DNA of 64,000 nucleotides from Microbulbifer agarilyticus (GCF_020171345.1 NZ_JAIUZM010000001.1:310001-374000); one strand, 5' to 3'; positions 35,601 to 44,561 are shown, counted from the first letter of the stretch. Notes: generated by a model not told the origin, from the letters alone. A program made the numbers and translations.

Positions 35601-36563
35601 GTCACGCAGCGCCTTGGCACACTCTCGAATCTCCCGCTCACCACTCATAAATACCAGAACGTCGCCACCGCGACGGGGCGAGGATTTTTCCTCCTGCAGT
35701 AATTCCTCAACGGCTTCAATTACCTGCTGGTTCAGGTCTGCATCGCTATCGGCGGGTGGGCGGTAGTGGATATCCACTGGGTAGGTGCGGCCGGATACTT
35801 CGATAATGGGCGCATCATCGAAGTGTCGGGAGAATTTCTCCAGGTCGATAGTCGCAGAAGTAATGATGAGCTTGAGGTCCGGGCGCTTGGGCAGAATGGT
35901 TTTCAAATAGCCCAACAGGAAATCAATATTCAGGCTGCGCTCGTGAGCCTCATCAATGATCAGCGTATCGTAATTGTTGAGCAGTGGGTCCCGCTGGATT
36001 TCCGCGAGCAGGATGCCGTCGGTCATCAGTTTGATGTGGGTGTGCTCGGTACTCTGGTCGGTAAAACGCACCTGATAGCCCACGGAATCCCCGAGGGACT
36101 GACCAAGCTCTTCGGCAATACGATTGGCTACGGTGCGCGCCGCGATTCGCCGGGGCTGGGTGTGACCAATCTGACCGACAATACCGCGCCCCAGTTCGAG
36201 GCAGATCTTCGGCAACTGGGTGGTTTTACCGGAGCCGGTTTCACCAGCCACCACCACGACCTGGTTAGCCGCAATCAACTCGGCAATTTCTTCGCGGCGC
36301 GCCACCACCGGCAGCCCTTCGGGCCACTCGACCTTGGGCAACTTCTGTTTGCGCGCCTCTACCAAAGCCACCGACTCCGCCAACTGCCCCTGCAGTTGCG
36401 CCAGCATCCGGTCCGCAGGCTTGCCCTCTTTCAGGCGCCGCCGCGCATTGTTGAGGCTGCGCTTCAGGCGATAGCGGTCGCGCCCCATGCACTGCGGTAG
36501 CAACTGCGCGCACTGCTGGATAACGGATTCGGGGCTGGGTTGGTTTTGGGGTTCGGAACTCAT
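32649..36563 (-). CDS. hrpA: ATP-dependent RNA helicase HrpA
   Basis: DEAH-box helicase, 1304 residues from the ATG at 36563 (MSSEPQNQ), the usual HrpA length; the longer frame to 36662 is a Pro/Arg/Gly-rich read-through. Motif I VVVAGETGSGKTTQLPK, motif Ia TQPRRIAA, motif II IIDEAHERSLNIDFLLGYL, motif III ITSATI, motif VI QRAGRCGR. The helicase-associated and OB-fold domains and a C-terminal DUF3418 region (from about residue 700) complete the protein. The family acts on mRNA structure and rescues stalled or collided ribosomes. Confidence 0.96.
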   Translation of the reverse strand: MSSEPQNQPSPESVIQQCAQLLPQCMGRDRYRLKRSLNNARRRLKEGKPADRMLAQLQGQLAESVALVEARKQKLPKVEWPEGLPVVARREEIAELIAANQVVVVAGETGSGKTTQLPKICLELGRGIVGQIGHTQPRRIAARTVANRIAEELGQSLGDSVGYQVRFTDQSTEHTHIKLMTDGILLAEIQRDPLLNNYDTLIIDEAHERSLNIDFLLGYLKTILPKRPDLKLIITSATIDLEKFSRHFDDAPIIEVSGRTYPVDIHYRPPADSDADLNQQVIEAVEELLQEEKSSPRRGGDVLVFMSGEREIRECAKALRDAQLPHIDVLPLYARLSLAEQSRVFAPHKGRRIVLATNVAETSITVPGIRYVIDPGTARISRYSYRSKIQRLPVEAISQASANQRAGRCGRVSAGVCIRLYEESDFVQRPEFTDAEILRTNLAAVILQMLQLRIGDIREFPFVDPPDQRLINDGYNLLQELQAVDGKGAVTKMGRALSRLPLDPRLGRMLLESGSTKSLRELLIIVSALAVQDPRERPAEKRQASDEKHKQWLHEQSDFLTLVNLWDGFEVQRQELSQNQLRKWCQKNFLSWLRLREWRDIHHQLRVAIRDLDLKMNPEPADYASVHKAILPGLLGNIGVRDENKEFLGCRNRRFHVFPGSGQFKKPPRWLVAAQLLETSRLFAHTVGKIEPDWVLGCSEHLVKRNYFEPHYNPRSGAVMAFEKVTLYGLVLVDKQRIHYGKLDPVTSREVFIREALVEQRYRGKGKFFQHFKQLQEELEDLEAKSRRRDIVVDDEVVYRFFDERVPADIVNLAGFEKWRKQAEQKDPQLLFIPRDLMMQQDAGHVGEAQFPDSLASGGIEYPLSYHFEPGSADDGVSIQVPVGALHQVPASRLQWVVPGILRDKCIALVKNLPKQYRKHFVPVPAAVDKALPRMQPDNTPLWQALAHELKRQTAQDLPEDAWASAEQGVEDFYRFNIQVLDENGRLLDQGRDLPELQARYRDRVQQELASAGDDFEREGITRWDFGDLPHTHQLDQGGLKVRAYPALIANKDSVDLKLLDNPDEAARFTRAGICRLALLHLPEPVKYLRKELLKGKELGLSAADLGRREEVADDILMAAARECFWADENWPRSESEFVQALETREQLIAIAQEIGELLIKALAQLVPLRKKIKQQKNLAVAMAVGDINNQLSGLFYRGFLFHTPLEWLRQYGRYLKGIELRLEKAALDSNRDRKLSGEFQQASELYEDYAAGRDLQLLSGDPRILQYRWMLEEFRVSLFAQTLKTLMPVSIKRLRKIWSEIQG

Positions 36564-36789
36564 GAAACGGCTTATTAGAGTGACTGTTTGTTCAGGCCCT
36601 GAGGGCGGCCCGACTGGCGAGCGGGACATTATACCCCGTGGATACCCGCTGGGGACTCCCACAGCCTCTCCCTAGAATTGCGCCCGCTGTACCTGTCCTA
36701 TACTCAAGCGAAAGGCGCGTATTACCACCGCGCACAATCACTGTGCAGACAAGCTCGCCGCGCACCAGCGGCCACTTCGAGGAGCCTCC

Positions 36790-38271
36790 ATGCAAGACCT
36801 CAAGCCGAGACCCCCAGCCAGTGCCGGGGAGATGATGGGACACCCCAAGGGGTTATACCTTCTGTTTGGCACCGAGATGTGGGAACGCCTCAGCTACTAC
36901 GGCATGCGTGGCATCTTCGTGTTTTACCTGACTTCGGCGACCACGGCGGCCGTATTCGGCTGGGAAGCGCTGTCTCAGTCAGAGTTGCAGTCCAAGGCAC
37001 TCAGCTATTTGGGCTGGTACGCAATGCTGGTGTACCTGACCCCCATCATTGGCGGCTGGATGGCCGACAACATATGGGGCCAGCGACGCTGCATTATGTT
37101 TGGCGGTGTGCTGATGATGCTCGGGCAGTTTGCGCTGGGCTTCCCCCACAGCTGGCTGCCGGACGGTACCGAGATCTATATGCTGTGGCTCGGCCTGGCG
37201 CTGATGATCGTCGGCAACGGCTTCTTCAAGCCCAACATTTCCACCATGGTCGGCGACCTCTACGAGGAAGGCGACAAGCGCCGGGATACCGCATTCACAA
37301 TCTTCTACATGGGGATCAACCTGGGTTCCATCCTGGGCTATCTTGTCATCGGCTGGATCGGCGAGAAAGTGGATTACCAATTGGCTTTCTTCTGCGCCGG
37401 CCTCGGCATGCTACTGGGCCTGATCCTGCAGGCTACCCAGTCGGATAAACTCCTCGGCGAAATTGGCAACCAGCCCTCTGCCAAGCTGGGTCTGAAGCCA
37501 AACCTGGACGACGAAGAGAAGAAGCGCCCACTTACCCCGGAGGAGCGCGACCGCATCAAGGTAATCCTGATTCTGGGCCTGTTCACGGTAATTTTCTGGG
37601 CTGGTTTTGAACAGGCGGCGGGATCCATGAACCTGTTCGCCAAATACAACACCGACCTGCACATTTTCGGTTTCGAAATTCCCGCCAGTTGGCTGCAGAT
37701 GGTAAACCCGCTGTTTATCATCATCCTTGCGCCGGTGGTGGCGAGTATCTGGGTGGGGCTCGGATCCCGCGAACCTTCTTCGCCTGCGAAATTCAGTCTC
37801 GGTCTTATTTTCCTCGGCCTCGGCTTCATTTCCATGGTCGGTGCGGCACTGCAGATTGGCGATTCAGAAACCGCCAAGGCGAGCCCATGGTGGCTGGTGG
37901 TGGCCTACATCTGCCACACCATTGGCGAGCTGTGCCTGTCGCCCATCGGGCTATCCATGGTGACGAAACTGTCACCACTGCGCTACCTGAGTTTGATGAT
38001 GGGCTTGTGGTTTGCCTTTATCGGGATTGCCAACAAGGGTGCGGCGGAGATCGGTAAGCTGGTTGGTGAAACCGGCCCGCTGGCAACCTTTGGTGGTGTG
38101 GCGATTGCGGCGATTACTGCCGGGATTATTCTGTTCTTTATCCGCGAAAAGTTAGTGGACTGGATGCACGGCGCGGAAGAAGAGCACACGAAAGTAAACG
38201 AAACCACCAAAGAAGAAATAGGCATTACTGCGGATCACGATGTGGCGCCGCAGAAAAAGTTTGGTGAGTAG
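36790..38271 (+). CDS. POT-family proton-coupled oligopeptide transporter
   Basis: 493 residues with 12-14 predicted membrane helices. The signature MWERLSYYGMRGIFVFYL (first helix, ExxER-type region) and GGWMADNIWGQRRCIMFGG are diagnostic. FYMGINLGSILGYLVIGWIGEKVDYQLAFFCAGLGM matches the PTR2 motif. It imports di- and tripeptides with protons. The start follows GGAG. It is divergent from hrpA and ends at a large palindromic structure shared with the convergent VWA gene. Confidence 0.95.
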   Translation: MQDLKPRPPASAGEMMGHPKGLYLLFGTEMWERLSYYGMRGIFVFYLTSATTAAVFGWEALSQSELQSKALSYLGWYAMLVYLTPIIGGWMADNIWGQRRCIMFGGVLMMLGQFALGFPHSWLPDGTEIYMLWLGLALMIVGNGFFKPNISTMVGDLYEEGDKRRDTAFTIFYMGINLGSILGYLVIGWIGEKVDYQLAFFCAGLGMLLGLILQATQSDKLLGEIGNQPSAKLGLKPNLDDEEKKRPLTPEERDRIKVILILGLFTVIFWAGFEQAAGSMNLFAKYNTDLHIFGFEIPASWLQMVNPLFIIILAPVVASIWVGLGSREPSSPAKFSLGLIFLGLGFISMVGAALQIGDSETAKASPWWLVVAYICHTIGELCLSPIGLSMVTKLSPLRYLSLMMGLWFAFIGIANKGAAEIGKLVGETGPLATFGGVAIAAITAGIILFFIREKLVDWMHGAEEEHTKVNETTKEEIGITADHDVAPQKKFGE

Positions 38272-38291
38272 ATAGATAAAGTCGACGAGAA

Positions 38292-38403
38292 GGCAAGGTG
38301 CCGGGTTCGGGTTTTCAGGAGCGTCGGCGACAGGGACGTCGCCGACGCAGCGTACATGGATGTATTCACAGCGGTCCTGAAAACCCGCACCCGGCGTCTT
38401 GCC
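38292..38403. repeat. Large imperfect palindrome with nested hairpins
   Basis: Two arms of about 33 bp (38292-38323 and 38371-38403), pairing with four mismatches, enclose a perfect 9-bp hairpin GTCGGCGAC/GTCGCCGAC (38323-38346). A second small hairpin around TACATGGATGTA (about 38350-38361) follows, giving a three-way-junction shape. It lies between convergent genes and could end transcription from both sides, but the layout also resembles dispersed REP-type elements. Confidence 0.8.
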
Positions 38404-38434
38404 GCCACACCAGAAGTTCAAGACTCCAATTGCC

Positions 38435-39616
38435 TCAGCGCCCTTTCACCAGATAAGCAATCGCCCTATCCAAACCCTCAATGGTCATCGGATACATCTG
38501 GCCGTTAACCAGTTTCTGAGTCATACCGGTACTGGCAGTGTACTGCCAGTACTCTTCATCGGTGGGGTTGAGCCATACAAGTTTTTCGTAGGTGTCGGTG
38601 ACCCGCTGCATCCAGGCCGCACCGGGCTCCTCGTTCATATGCTCAACGCTGCCGTAACGACTGGTGATCTCATAGGGCGCCATCGCCGCGTCACCCACAA
38701 AAATCACTTTGTAGTCCTTGCCGTAAGTGCGCAACACTTCCACCAACGGCGTGGATTCTGAATAGCGGCGCTGGTTGTCTTTCCACACATGCTCGTACAC
38801 AAAATTGTGGAAATAAAAATATTCCAGATGCTTGAACTCACTGCGGCAGGCCGAAAAAAGCTCTTCACACTGTTTGACGTAGGGATCCATAGAACCACCC
38901 ACATCAAAAAAAATCAGCACCTTTACCGCATTGTGGCGCTCGGGCACCATCTGGATATCCAGTAAGCCAGCATTGCGGGCGGTTGAGCTAATGGTGCTGT
39001 CCAGGTCCAGTTCTTCCGCGGCACCACTGCGGGCGAACTTGCGCAGCTTGCGCAACGCCACCTGAATATTGCGTGTGCCCAGGCTGACGCTGTCATCCAG
39101 ATTGCGGAACTGGCGTTTTTCCCACACTTTGGAGGCGGACTTATTACGACTCTGGCCACCCACGCGAATACCACCCGGGTGATAGCCGCTATTGCCAAAA
39201 GGACTGGTACCGCCGGTGCCGATCCACTTATTGCCGCCACTATGCCGTTTTTTCTGTTCTTCGAGACGCTTCTTAAATTCTTCCAGCATCTTCTCGAGCC
39301 CACCCATGGACTCGATTTTGGCCTTTTCCTCGTCGGTAAGCTGCTTCATAAACTCCGCCCGTAGCCAGTCTTCCGGAATCATCTGCTCCAGAATATCGTC
39401 GAGAGACTCCAGATCTTTGAAGTAGGCGGCAAAGGCACGGTCAAATTTGTCAAAGTGCTTTTCGTCTTTTATCAGGCAGGTACGAGAAAGAAAATAGAAG
39501 TCATCGAGGTTGGCATACACCAGACGCTGCTGGAGCGCTTCGAGTAGCGATAGCAGCTCAGTGATGGACACCGGGAGCTGGTGGCGACGAAGATTTAAAA
39601 AGAATCCGATGAGCAT
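38435..39616 (-). CDS. VWA-domain protein, CoxE-like
   Basis: 393 residues. The N-terminal half is helical (LIGFFLNLRRHQLPVSITELLSLLEALQQ), with a charged segment near 125-150 and a basic GGNKWIGTGGTSPFGNSGYHPGG stretch. The VWA domain is C-terminal, with the metal site KVLIFFDVGGSMDPYVKQ (a DxGGS variant of DxSxS). EYFYFHNFVYEHVW and KVIFVGDAAMAPYEI follow. It lies 9 bp downstream of a MoxR-type ATPase; such pairs remodel or insert metal cofactors in target proteins. No target is apparent nearby. Confidence 0.92.
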   Translation of the reverse strand: MLIGFFLNLRRHQLPVSITELLSLLEALQQRLVYANLDDFYFLSRTCLIKDEKHFDKFDRAFAAYFKDLESLDDILEQMIPEDWLRAEFMKQLTDEEKAKIESMGGLEKMLEEFKKRLEEQKKRHSGGNKWIGTGGTSPFGNSGYHPGGIRVGGQSRNKSASKVWEKRQFRNLDDSVSLGTRNIQVALRKLRKFARSGAAEELDLDSTISSTARNAGLLDIQMVPERHNAVKVLIFFDVGGSMDPYVKQCEELFSACRSEFKHLEYFYFHNFVYEHVWKDNQRRYSESTPLVEVLRTYGKDYKVIFVGDAAMAPYEITSRYGSVEHMNEEPGAAWMQRVTDTYEKLVWLNPTDEEYWQYTASTGMTQKLVNGQMYPMTIEGLDRAIAYLVKGR

Positions 39617-39625
39617 GGTTGCGGT

Positions 39626-40471
39626 CTAGCGCCCTTCGCGGCGTGCCATAAATGCCAGTCGTTCAAGCATATGCACGTCCTGCTCGTTCTTCAGCAGCGC
39701 GCCATACAACGGCGGAATTGCCGAGCTGCCATCGCGGTTTTTCAGTACGTCTTCTGAAATATCGTCGGCCATCAACAGCTTCAGCCAGTCGATCAGCTCG
39801 GAAGTGGAAGGCTTTTTCTTCAGGCCCGGTACGTCGCGAATCTGGAAGAATACATCCATTGCCTCGGCAACCAACTGCTGTTTGATATCCGGATAGTGCA
39901 CATCCACGATTCTTTGCATGGTCGCGCGATCGGGGAAGCTGATGTAGTGGAAAAAGCAACGGCGCAGGAATGCATCCGGCAGTTCTTTTTCATTGTTGGA
40001 GGTAATAATGACGATCGGGCGGTGCTTGGCGGTGATCGTCTCACCGGTTTCGTATACAAAGAACTGCATACGGTCGATTTCTACCAGCAGGTCGTTGGGG
40101 AATTCGATATCCGCTTTATCGATTTCATCAATCAGCAGAACCACCCGCTCGTCAGCCTCAAAGGCCTCCCACAGCTTGCCCTTCTTGATGTAGTTGCCAA
40201 TATCGTGCACCCGGTCCACGCCCAGCTGGGAGTCCCGCAGGCGCGATACCGCGTCGTATTCATACAAACCCTGCTGCGCCTTGGTGGTGGACTTGATGTG
40301 CCACTGAATCAGCTTGAGGCCCAGGCTGCTGGCCACCTCTTCCGCCAGCAGGGTCTTACCGGTGCCTGGCTCGCCCTTGATCAGCAGCGGGCGCTGCAGG
40401 GTTACCGCCGCATCGACCGCCATCTGCAGATCGTCTGTAGCCACATAGTTATCGGTACCGGTGAATTTCAT
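39626..40471 (-). CDS. MoxR-type AAA ATPase
   Basis: 281 residues from the ATG at 40471 (MKFTGTDNYVATDDLQMAV), which has CGGAG six bases ahead. An upstream in-frame ATG at 40507 is poorer. Walker A GEPGTGKTLLAEEV, Walker B VVLLIDEIDKADIEFPNDLLVEID, sensor 1 VIITSNNEKELPDAFLRRC, and the C-terminal lid with FQIRDVPGLKKKPSTSELIDWL. It is co-transcribed with the VWA gene and probably works with it as a chaperone pair. Confidence 0.95.
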   Translation of the reverse strand: MKFTGTDNYVATDDLQMAVDAAVTLQRPLLIKGEPGTGKTLLAEEVASSLGLKLIQWHIKSTTKAQQGLYEYDAVSRLRDSQLGVDRVHDIGNYIKKGKLWEAFEADERVVLLIDEIDKADIEFPNDLLVEIDRMQFFVYETGETITAKHRPIVIITSNNEKELPDAFLRRCFFHYISFPDRATMQRIVDVHYPDIKQQLVAEAMDVFFQIRDVPGLKKKPSTSELIDWLKLLMADDISEDVLKNRDGSSAIPPLYGALLKNEQDVHMLERLAFMARREGR

Positions 40472-40621
40472 GTGTACTCCGAAAGCCTGAGAATCGAAAG
40501 TATCCATGGTAAAGGAAGCCCACAGGGGGCCAAAGGCGGAATCGGTCAGAATGGATGACAGCAGCGGCCGCGCCCGGGCAAAGCGCGACCATAGATCGAG
40601 ACTTGGTCACAAATGACGAAT

Positions 40622-41302
40622 TCAGGCAGCCTCGGTGCGGCGCCGGCGCACCACTTGGCGCCCCTTGTCGGTGATATACCAGCGAATACCCAGGTGGCTA
40701 TGGATCTTGCCCACCATTTCCAGCACCAGCAGGCTGTTCAGGGCCCGCGCCACGGAATTGGTCTCCATATTGCCCTCCTGCACCATACCCGCCAGCGAAC
40801 GGAATACGCACTCGCCGCTGTTGAGCAGGTTCAGCACGTGCAGCGCATTGTCGTCGAGCTTGCGAATCTGGTTGAAATCCAGGGTCGGCCCCTGATCCGG
40901 GTCTCCTTCGATTTCATGCTCCAGCAGCGGCATGATTTCCAGCTGCATGGCACGGATTTCCTGCTCGAGGTTTTCCACGCGGGCACGGGCAATACTGGCA
41001 TCGCGCAGCTGACGTCGCGCGGCATTGAACACAAACATGCGCGAAGCGATGGCAGCAAGTAGGCAATAACCGGTAAAAATCAGCAGGCGGGAGGGGTCAC
41101 CCTGAATTTCGATCAGCAGGTCGCTCTGGGTGAATTTCAGGAAGATCGGTACCATTAATGCGCCGCATAGCCCCATGATCAGGCAGCGTGCCAGGCCCGC
41201 AGGATCCTCCTCTGTGAACAACATCTGGTAGTAATTGACCAGACCCCCGAGGATTCCGGAGACCAGCATAACGGCGGTCAATATAAGGAGGTGATCGAGC
41301 AT
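40622..41302 (-). CDS. Membrane protein with three N-terminal helices and a C-terminal winged-helix-like domain
   Basis: 226 residues. Three hydrophobic segments: about 5-22 (ILTAVMLVSGILGGLVNY), 38-58 (LARCLIMGLCGALMVPIFLK) and 72-92 (LLIFTGYCLLAAIASRMFVF). A coiled coil (VENLEQEIRAMQLEIMPLLE, about 108-128) follows. The C-terminal part VLNLLNSGECVFRSLAGMVQEG...VARALNSLLVLEMVGKI reads like a winged helix. The arrangement resembles the YEATS-associated three-helix proteins I remember (YLATT), but I cannot confirm this. Transcribed in the same direction as the MoxR/VWA pair, 114-150 bp upstream. Confidence 0.8.
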   Translation of the reverse strand: MLDHLLILTAVMLVSGILGGLVNYYQMLFTEEDPAGLARCLIMGLCGALMVPIFLKFTQSDLLIEIQGDPSRLLIFTGYCLLAAIASRMFVFNAARRQLRDASIARARVENLEQEIRAMQLEIMPLLEHEIEGDPDQGPTLDFNQIRKLDDNALHVLNLLNSGECVFRSLAGMVQEGNMETNSVARALNSLLVLEMVGKIHSHLGIRWYITDKGRQVVRRRRTEAA

Positions 41303-41510
41303 CCCTGTCCCTTCATTCCATGCACAGTAAACGCCGCGACAGGCACTTCTTGTGATTGTTAAGAACGTTTTGATTAGCTGTTTTACGACGGGCTTTAGTA
41401 GATATAGCAGCTAGCAGCGGGGACGGCTCAGACGAACCAAAGGGAAAAAGGAACTTGGCGCCAGTAACCACCTATGTCGCGGACTGGCGCACGCATTTGG
41501 ATATACGACG

Positions 41511-41873
41511 TCAGTACTGGTCACTTTCCGTCATCGGGCGATCTTTGCGACGACGCAACACCAGCTTGATGATCCCGACAATCAGCATCACGGAGAAAGC
41601 ACCGGCGGCGGCAAAAACCAGGCTGGCGGAAACTTCCGGCGTGGCGCCCTCTTCCTCAAACAGGGTCTGATACACAAACAGCGGCAATATTGGCACCAGC
41701 GGGCCATCGGCCATTGCACCGCGGGCGGGCACCAGCAGCACGGTTGCCGCTTCCAGCAAAATCAGATTGCGCACCCAAGACCACCCCCAGTTACGCATAA
41801 ACCACCAGCCTGCGGCCAGCAGAACAATCACCCCAGCGGTATACACGGCCCAGGCTAACTTAAACTCTTCCAC
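41511..41873 (-). CDS. Small membrane protein of unknown function
   Basis: 120 residues with three hydrophobic stretches (VYTAGVIVLLAAGWWFM, VRNLILLEAATVLLV, SLVFAAAGAFSVMLIVGIIKLVLRR) and a basic C-terminal tail. No family recognised. It lies between the three-helix protein and ycgN, all on the minus strand. No clear operon link: 208 bp separate it from the downstream gene and 130 bp from the upstream one. Confidence 0.75.
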   Translation of the reverse strand: MEEFKLAWAVYTAGVIVLLAAGWWFMRNWGWSWVRNLILLEAATVLLVPARGAMADGPLVPILPLFVYQTLFEEEGATPEVSASLVFAAAGAFSVMLIVGIIKLVLRRRKDRPMTESDQY

Positions 41874-42003
41874 TATTTCTCTGCTCTTTTTATTGCTTCC
41901 AACACGTTGTGCCCAGAACCAAGTTTATCCAGTTACAGACACACGCTAAAAATCTTTCATCGCACGACTCGCCCGATGCATATCCGGCCTATTCATCACC
42001 GAC

Positions 42004-42456
42004 CTATTCATCACCGACCCAGGTAACGATATATTCCTCGTAGTCTTCCACATCTACATCGGTTTCGCTGATGACTTTGTCACGCACCGAGATACCCGCA
42101 CGATGTACCGACTCGGGATCACCGGAAACCAGTGGGTGCCACTCGGGCAAATCGCCCCCAGCAGCGAGAATCCGGTAGGCGCAGGTTGCAGGCAACCAGG
42201 TAAAGTCCACCGCGCGCTGCGGTGTCAACTGAGTGCAACCCGGCACCTGTTGCATGCGGTTAGGATAATCGGTGCAACGACAACTGTGGCTATCCAACAA
42301 CTTGCAGGATACACAGGTCGTGGCAACTTCTCCGGTCTCTTCATCCTGCAACCGATGAAGGCAGCAGCGCCCGCAACCATCGCACAACGACTCCCACTCG
42401 GCGTCGGTCATTTCCGCCAGGGACTTTCGTTGCCAGAACGGCCGCTGACTTACCAC
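42004..42456 (-). CDS. ycgN: YcgN-family cysteine cluster protein
   Basis: 150 residues of the UPF0260 family. The N-terminal FWQRKSLAEMTDAEWESLCDGCGRCCLHRLQDEETGE carries the CxxCxxCC cluster. TTCVSCKLLDSHSCRCTDYPNR adds four more cysteines and CTQLTPQ one. The cysteines probably bind metal, possibly iron-sulfur or zinc. Directly downstream of ycgL and rnd, a conserved gammaproteobacterial order. Just downstream of the stop, CCTATTCATCACCGA is repeated in tandem. Confidence 0.92.
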   Translation of the reverse strand: MVSQRPFWQRKSLAEMTDAEWESLCDGCGRCCLHRLQDEETGEVATTCVSCKLLDSHSCRCTDYPNRMQQVPGCTQLTPQRAVDFTWLPATCAYRILAAGGDLPEWHPLVSGDPESVHRAGISVRDKVISETDVDVEDYEEYIVTWVGDE

Positions 42457-42486
42457 AATCGCTACCTCGCCACCGTTAAAAAATAA

Positions 42487-42780
42487 TCAGCCGCGAGACA
42501 GCTTGCTGTTTTGCGCAGCAATCGCCCGCATTTCATCGTCCACCACCGGCGGCATTTGCAGATAGAAGCCCTGCGCCTGCAACTGCTTGATTACAGTCTC
42601 TGCTTCAGCACGCGCCAGGGTGCGTTCCGGGGTCAATATTAAGGTGGTGACATGTACCGGCTCGCCGAACAGTTCCTGCAGCTTATCGGGTACACGCGCC
42701 AGCCCCTCCTGCTTTTGCACATACAGATACATTTCCTGTTCCCGCGGGCTGCGGTAAATATCACACAGGAGCTTACTCAT
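42487..42780 (-). CDS. ycgL: YcgL-domain protein
   Basis: 97 residues from the ATG at 42780 (MSKLLCDIYRSPREQEMYLYV). Its start overlaps the rnd stop by four bases (ATGA-type), so translation is coupled. GFYLQMPPVVDDEM is the family C-terminal motif. YcgL proteins have no established biochemical role but are consistently next to rnd. Confidence 0.92.
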   Translation of the reverse strand: MSKLLCDIYRSPREQEMYLYVQKQEGLARVPDKLQELFGEPVHVTTLILTPERTLARAEAETVIKQLQAQGFYLQMPPVVDDEMRAIAAQNSKLSRG

Positions 42781-43937
42781 ACTTTTAACTCTTTCAATTC
42801 TTGCAGTAGTGGTTCGCCTACTACCGCGCGGCGCCAACCTACGAGGCGCCCTTCCAATGTTGGCTGCTGGGCCTGTACCAGTACTTCCAGTTCTTTTTTA
42901 CGCACCAAAATTTCGGGTGGCAGCCCCGCCATTTCCGCCAGCTCGGTAACCTTTTTACGCAGCAGCTTCAGGACTTCACCCTGCTCGCGGTTGAGAGGCT
43001 GCGGCAGTCGAGCAGGAAGGTCCTCGCGTTCGGCCGCACCAGCAATGATTTCCAGCAATTTCTCGCCATAACGCCGCAAGGTCTTTCCTTCGAGCCCCGG
43101 TTGCGCCAGCGTCGCCAGGTACTTGGGCATATGCTGGGCGAGTGCCATGCACACATTTTCTTTGATCAGGTGGTTGCGCGGCATATCTCTCACGCGCGCT
43201 TCACGCTCACGCCAGGCACAAAGGTCCTGCAGTACTGCAAGCTGGTTCTGGCGCAGCCGCCAGGCACCCTTTACCTTGCAGTAGTAAAGTTCAGGAGACT
43301 CAGGCTGGCGCGCCGCGGCTACCATGGCCGTGCAATCTTCCCAAAGCCAATCGATACGTTCCTGCTCGCGCAAGCGTTTTACCAATATGCCGTACACCAG
43401 CGGCAACCAGGCCACATCCAGTGCGGCATAGTTTTTTTGCGAATCGCTGAGCGGGCGCTGCAGCCAGTCGGAGCGGGTTTCACTTTTCGGCAAATCGATC
43501 TGCAGCAGCTGGCTAACGGTTGCTGCATACCCCAACCCCGCGCCCATACCGCTGATTGCCGCGGCGATTTGGGTATCAAAAATCGGATCGGGTATAACAC
43601 CGAGCAAGCGTTCCAGTGTTTCCAGATCCTCACTGCAGGAGTGCATGATTTTGATCACGCGTGTGTCTTGCAGTAGTTCTTTCAAAGGTTCCAGATTGGA
43701 AATGGCAAGGTTATCGATCAGGTAACAGTGTTTACCGTCGCCCACCTGCACCAGCGCCGGCTGTGGATAAAAAGTGCGGCTGCGCATGAACTCGGTATCC
43801 AGCGCAATAGCACTCTGGGTGCGCCAGCGCGCGCACAATTCCGCCAACTGCTCGTCGCTGTCAATCCAGATCGGAGTGACATCAACCAGCTGCTTATTTT
43901 CCGCAGTGAATGATTCAGCGTTAAATAAATCCGCCAT
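42777..43937 (-). CDS. rnd: Ribonuclease D
   Basis: 3'-5' exoribonuclease for tRNA and small RNA 3' ends. 386 residues. DEDD exonuclease domain: AIALDTEFMRSRTFYPQPALVQVG (Asp-Glu), IKIMHSCSEDLETLERLLG, DTQIAAAISG, and the final tyrosine/aspartate motif NYAALDVAWLPLVYG. HRDC-type domains follow in LCAWREREARVRDMPRNHLIKE and LRRYGEKLLEII. It sits immediately after recR, whose stop abuts its start. Confidence 0.95.
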   Translation of the reverse strand: MADLFNAESFTAENKQLVDVTPIWIDSDEQLAELCARWRTQSAIALDTEFMRSRTFYPQPALVQVGDGKHCYLIDNLAISNLEPLKELLQDTRVIKIMHSCSEDLETLERLLGVIPDPIFDTQIAAAISGMGAGLGYAATVSQLLQIDLPKSETRSDWLQRPLSDSQKNYAALDVAWLPLVYGILVKRLREQERIDWLWEDCTAMVAAARQPESPELYYCKVKGAWRLRQNQLAVLQDLCAWREREARVRDMPRNHLIKENVCMALAQHMPKYLATLAQPGLEGKTLRRYGEKLLEIIAGAAEREDLPARLPQPLNREQGEVLKLLRKKVTELAEMAGLPPEILVRKKELEVLVQAQQPTLEGRLVGWRRAVVGEPLLQELKELKV

Positions 43938-44561
43938 TTACAGCACCGTCCGACTGTTGAAGGCGTGCGCCAGAGTGCCGCCATCGATGTATTCCAGCTC
44001 ACCACCAATGGGAACACCGTGGGCGATGCGACTGACCGCCACCTCTTTGGACCGCGCACGCTCCGCAATAAATTGCGCGGTGGCCTCGCCTTCCACGGTT
44101 GGGTTAGTGGCAATAATCAGTTCGCGAATCTTCGGTTGCTCCGCGCCCTCGTCAGTGCTTTGCTTTTCGCTCAGGCGTTCGCCGAGTACATCCAAGCCAA
44201 TATCCGCAGGACCGACGCCATCAATGGGCGACAGGTGACCGTGCAATACAAAGTACAGGCCGTGATAGTTGCCCGCCTGCTCAATGGCCAGTACATCCGC
44301 CGGTGTTTCCACCACACACAGCAGCGAGTGATCGCGGCGTGTGTTGTTGCACAGGGCACAAATTTCCTGCTCGGTCAGGGTGCGACAACGGCTGCAGCGG
44401 CCGACTTTCTCGACCGCCTGCTGTAACGAACTGGCGAGCAGACCCGCCGCATCGCGGTCTTTTTCCAGCAGATACATAGCCATGCGCTGAGCGGACTTGG
44501 GTCCAACCCCGGGCAGGCAGCGTAGTGCGCGAATCAGGTCTTCAATCAGGGGACTGAACAT
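43938..44561 (-). CDS. recR: Recombination mediator RecR
   Basis: 207 residues. N-terminal helix-hairpin-helix [26 protein letters not shown]4 zinc finger [22 protein letters not shown], Toprim domain [45 protein letters not shown], and the C-terminal [26 protein letters not shown]. Works with RecO and RecF to load RecA at gaps. Part of the dnaX-ybaB-recR cluster but separated from ybaB by a terminator hairpin. Confidence 0.97.
   Translation of the reverse strand: MFSPLIEDLIRALRCLPGVGPKSAQRMAMYLLEKDRDAAGLLASSLQQAVEKVGRCSRCRTLTEQEICALCNNTRRDHSLLCVVETPADVLAIEQAGNYHGLYFVLHGHLSPIDGVGPADIGLDVLGERLSEKQSTDEGAEQPKIRELIIATNPTVEGEATAQFIAERARSKEVAVSRIAHGVPIGGELEYIDGGTLAHAFNSRTVL

Noticed and set aside
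34431-36500. Several open frames of up to 244 codons on the plus strand
   Set aside because: All lie antisense to hrpA, whose motifs are continuous and complete; none has a ribosome-binding site or family motif.
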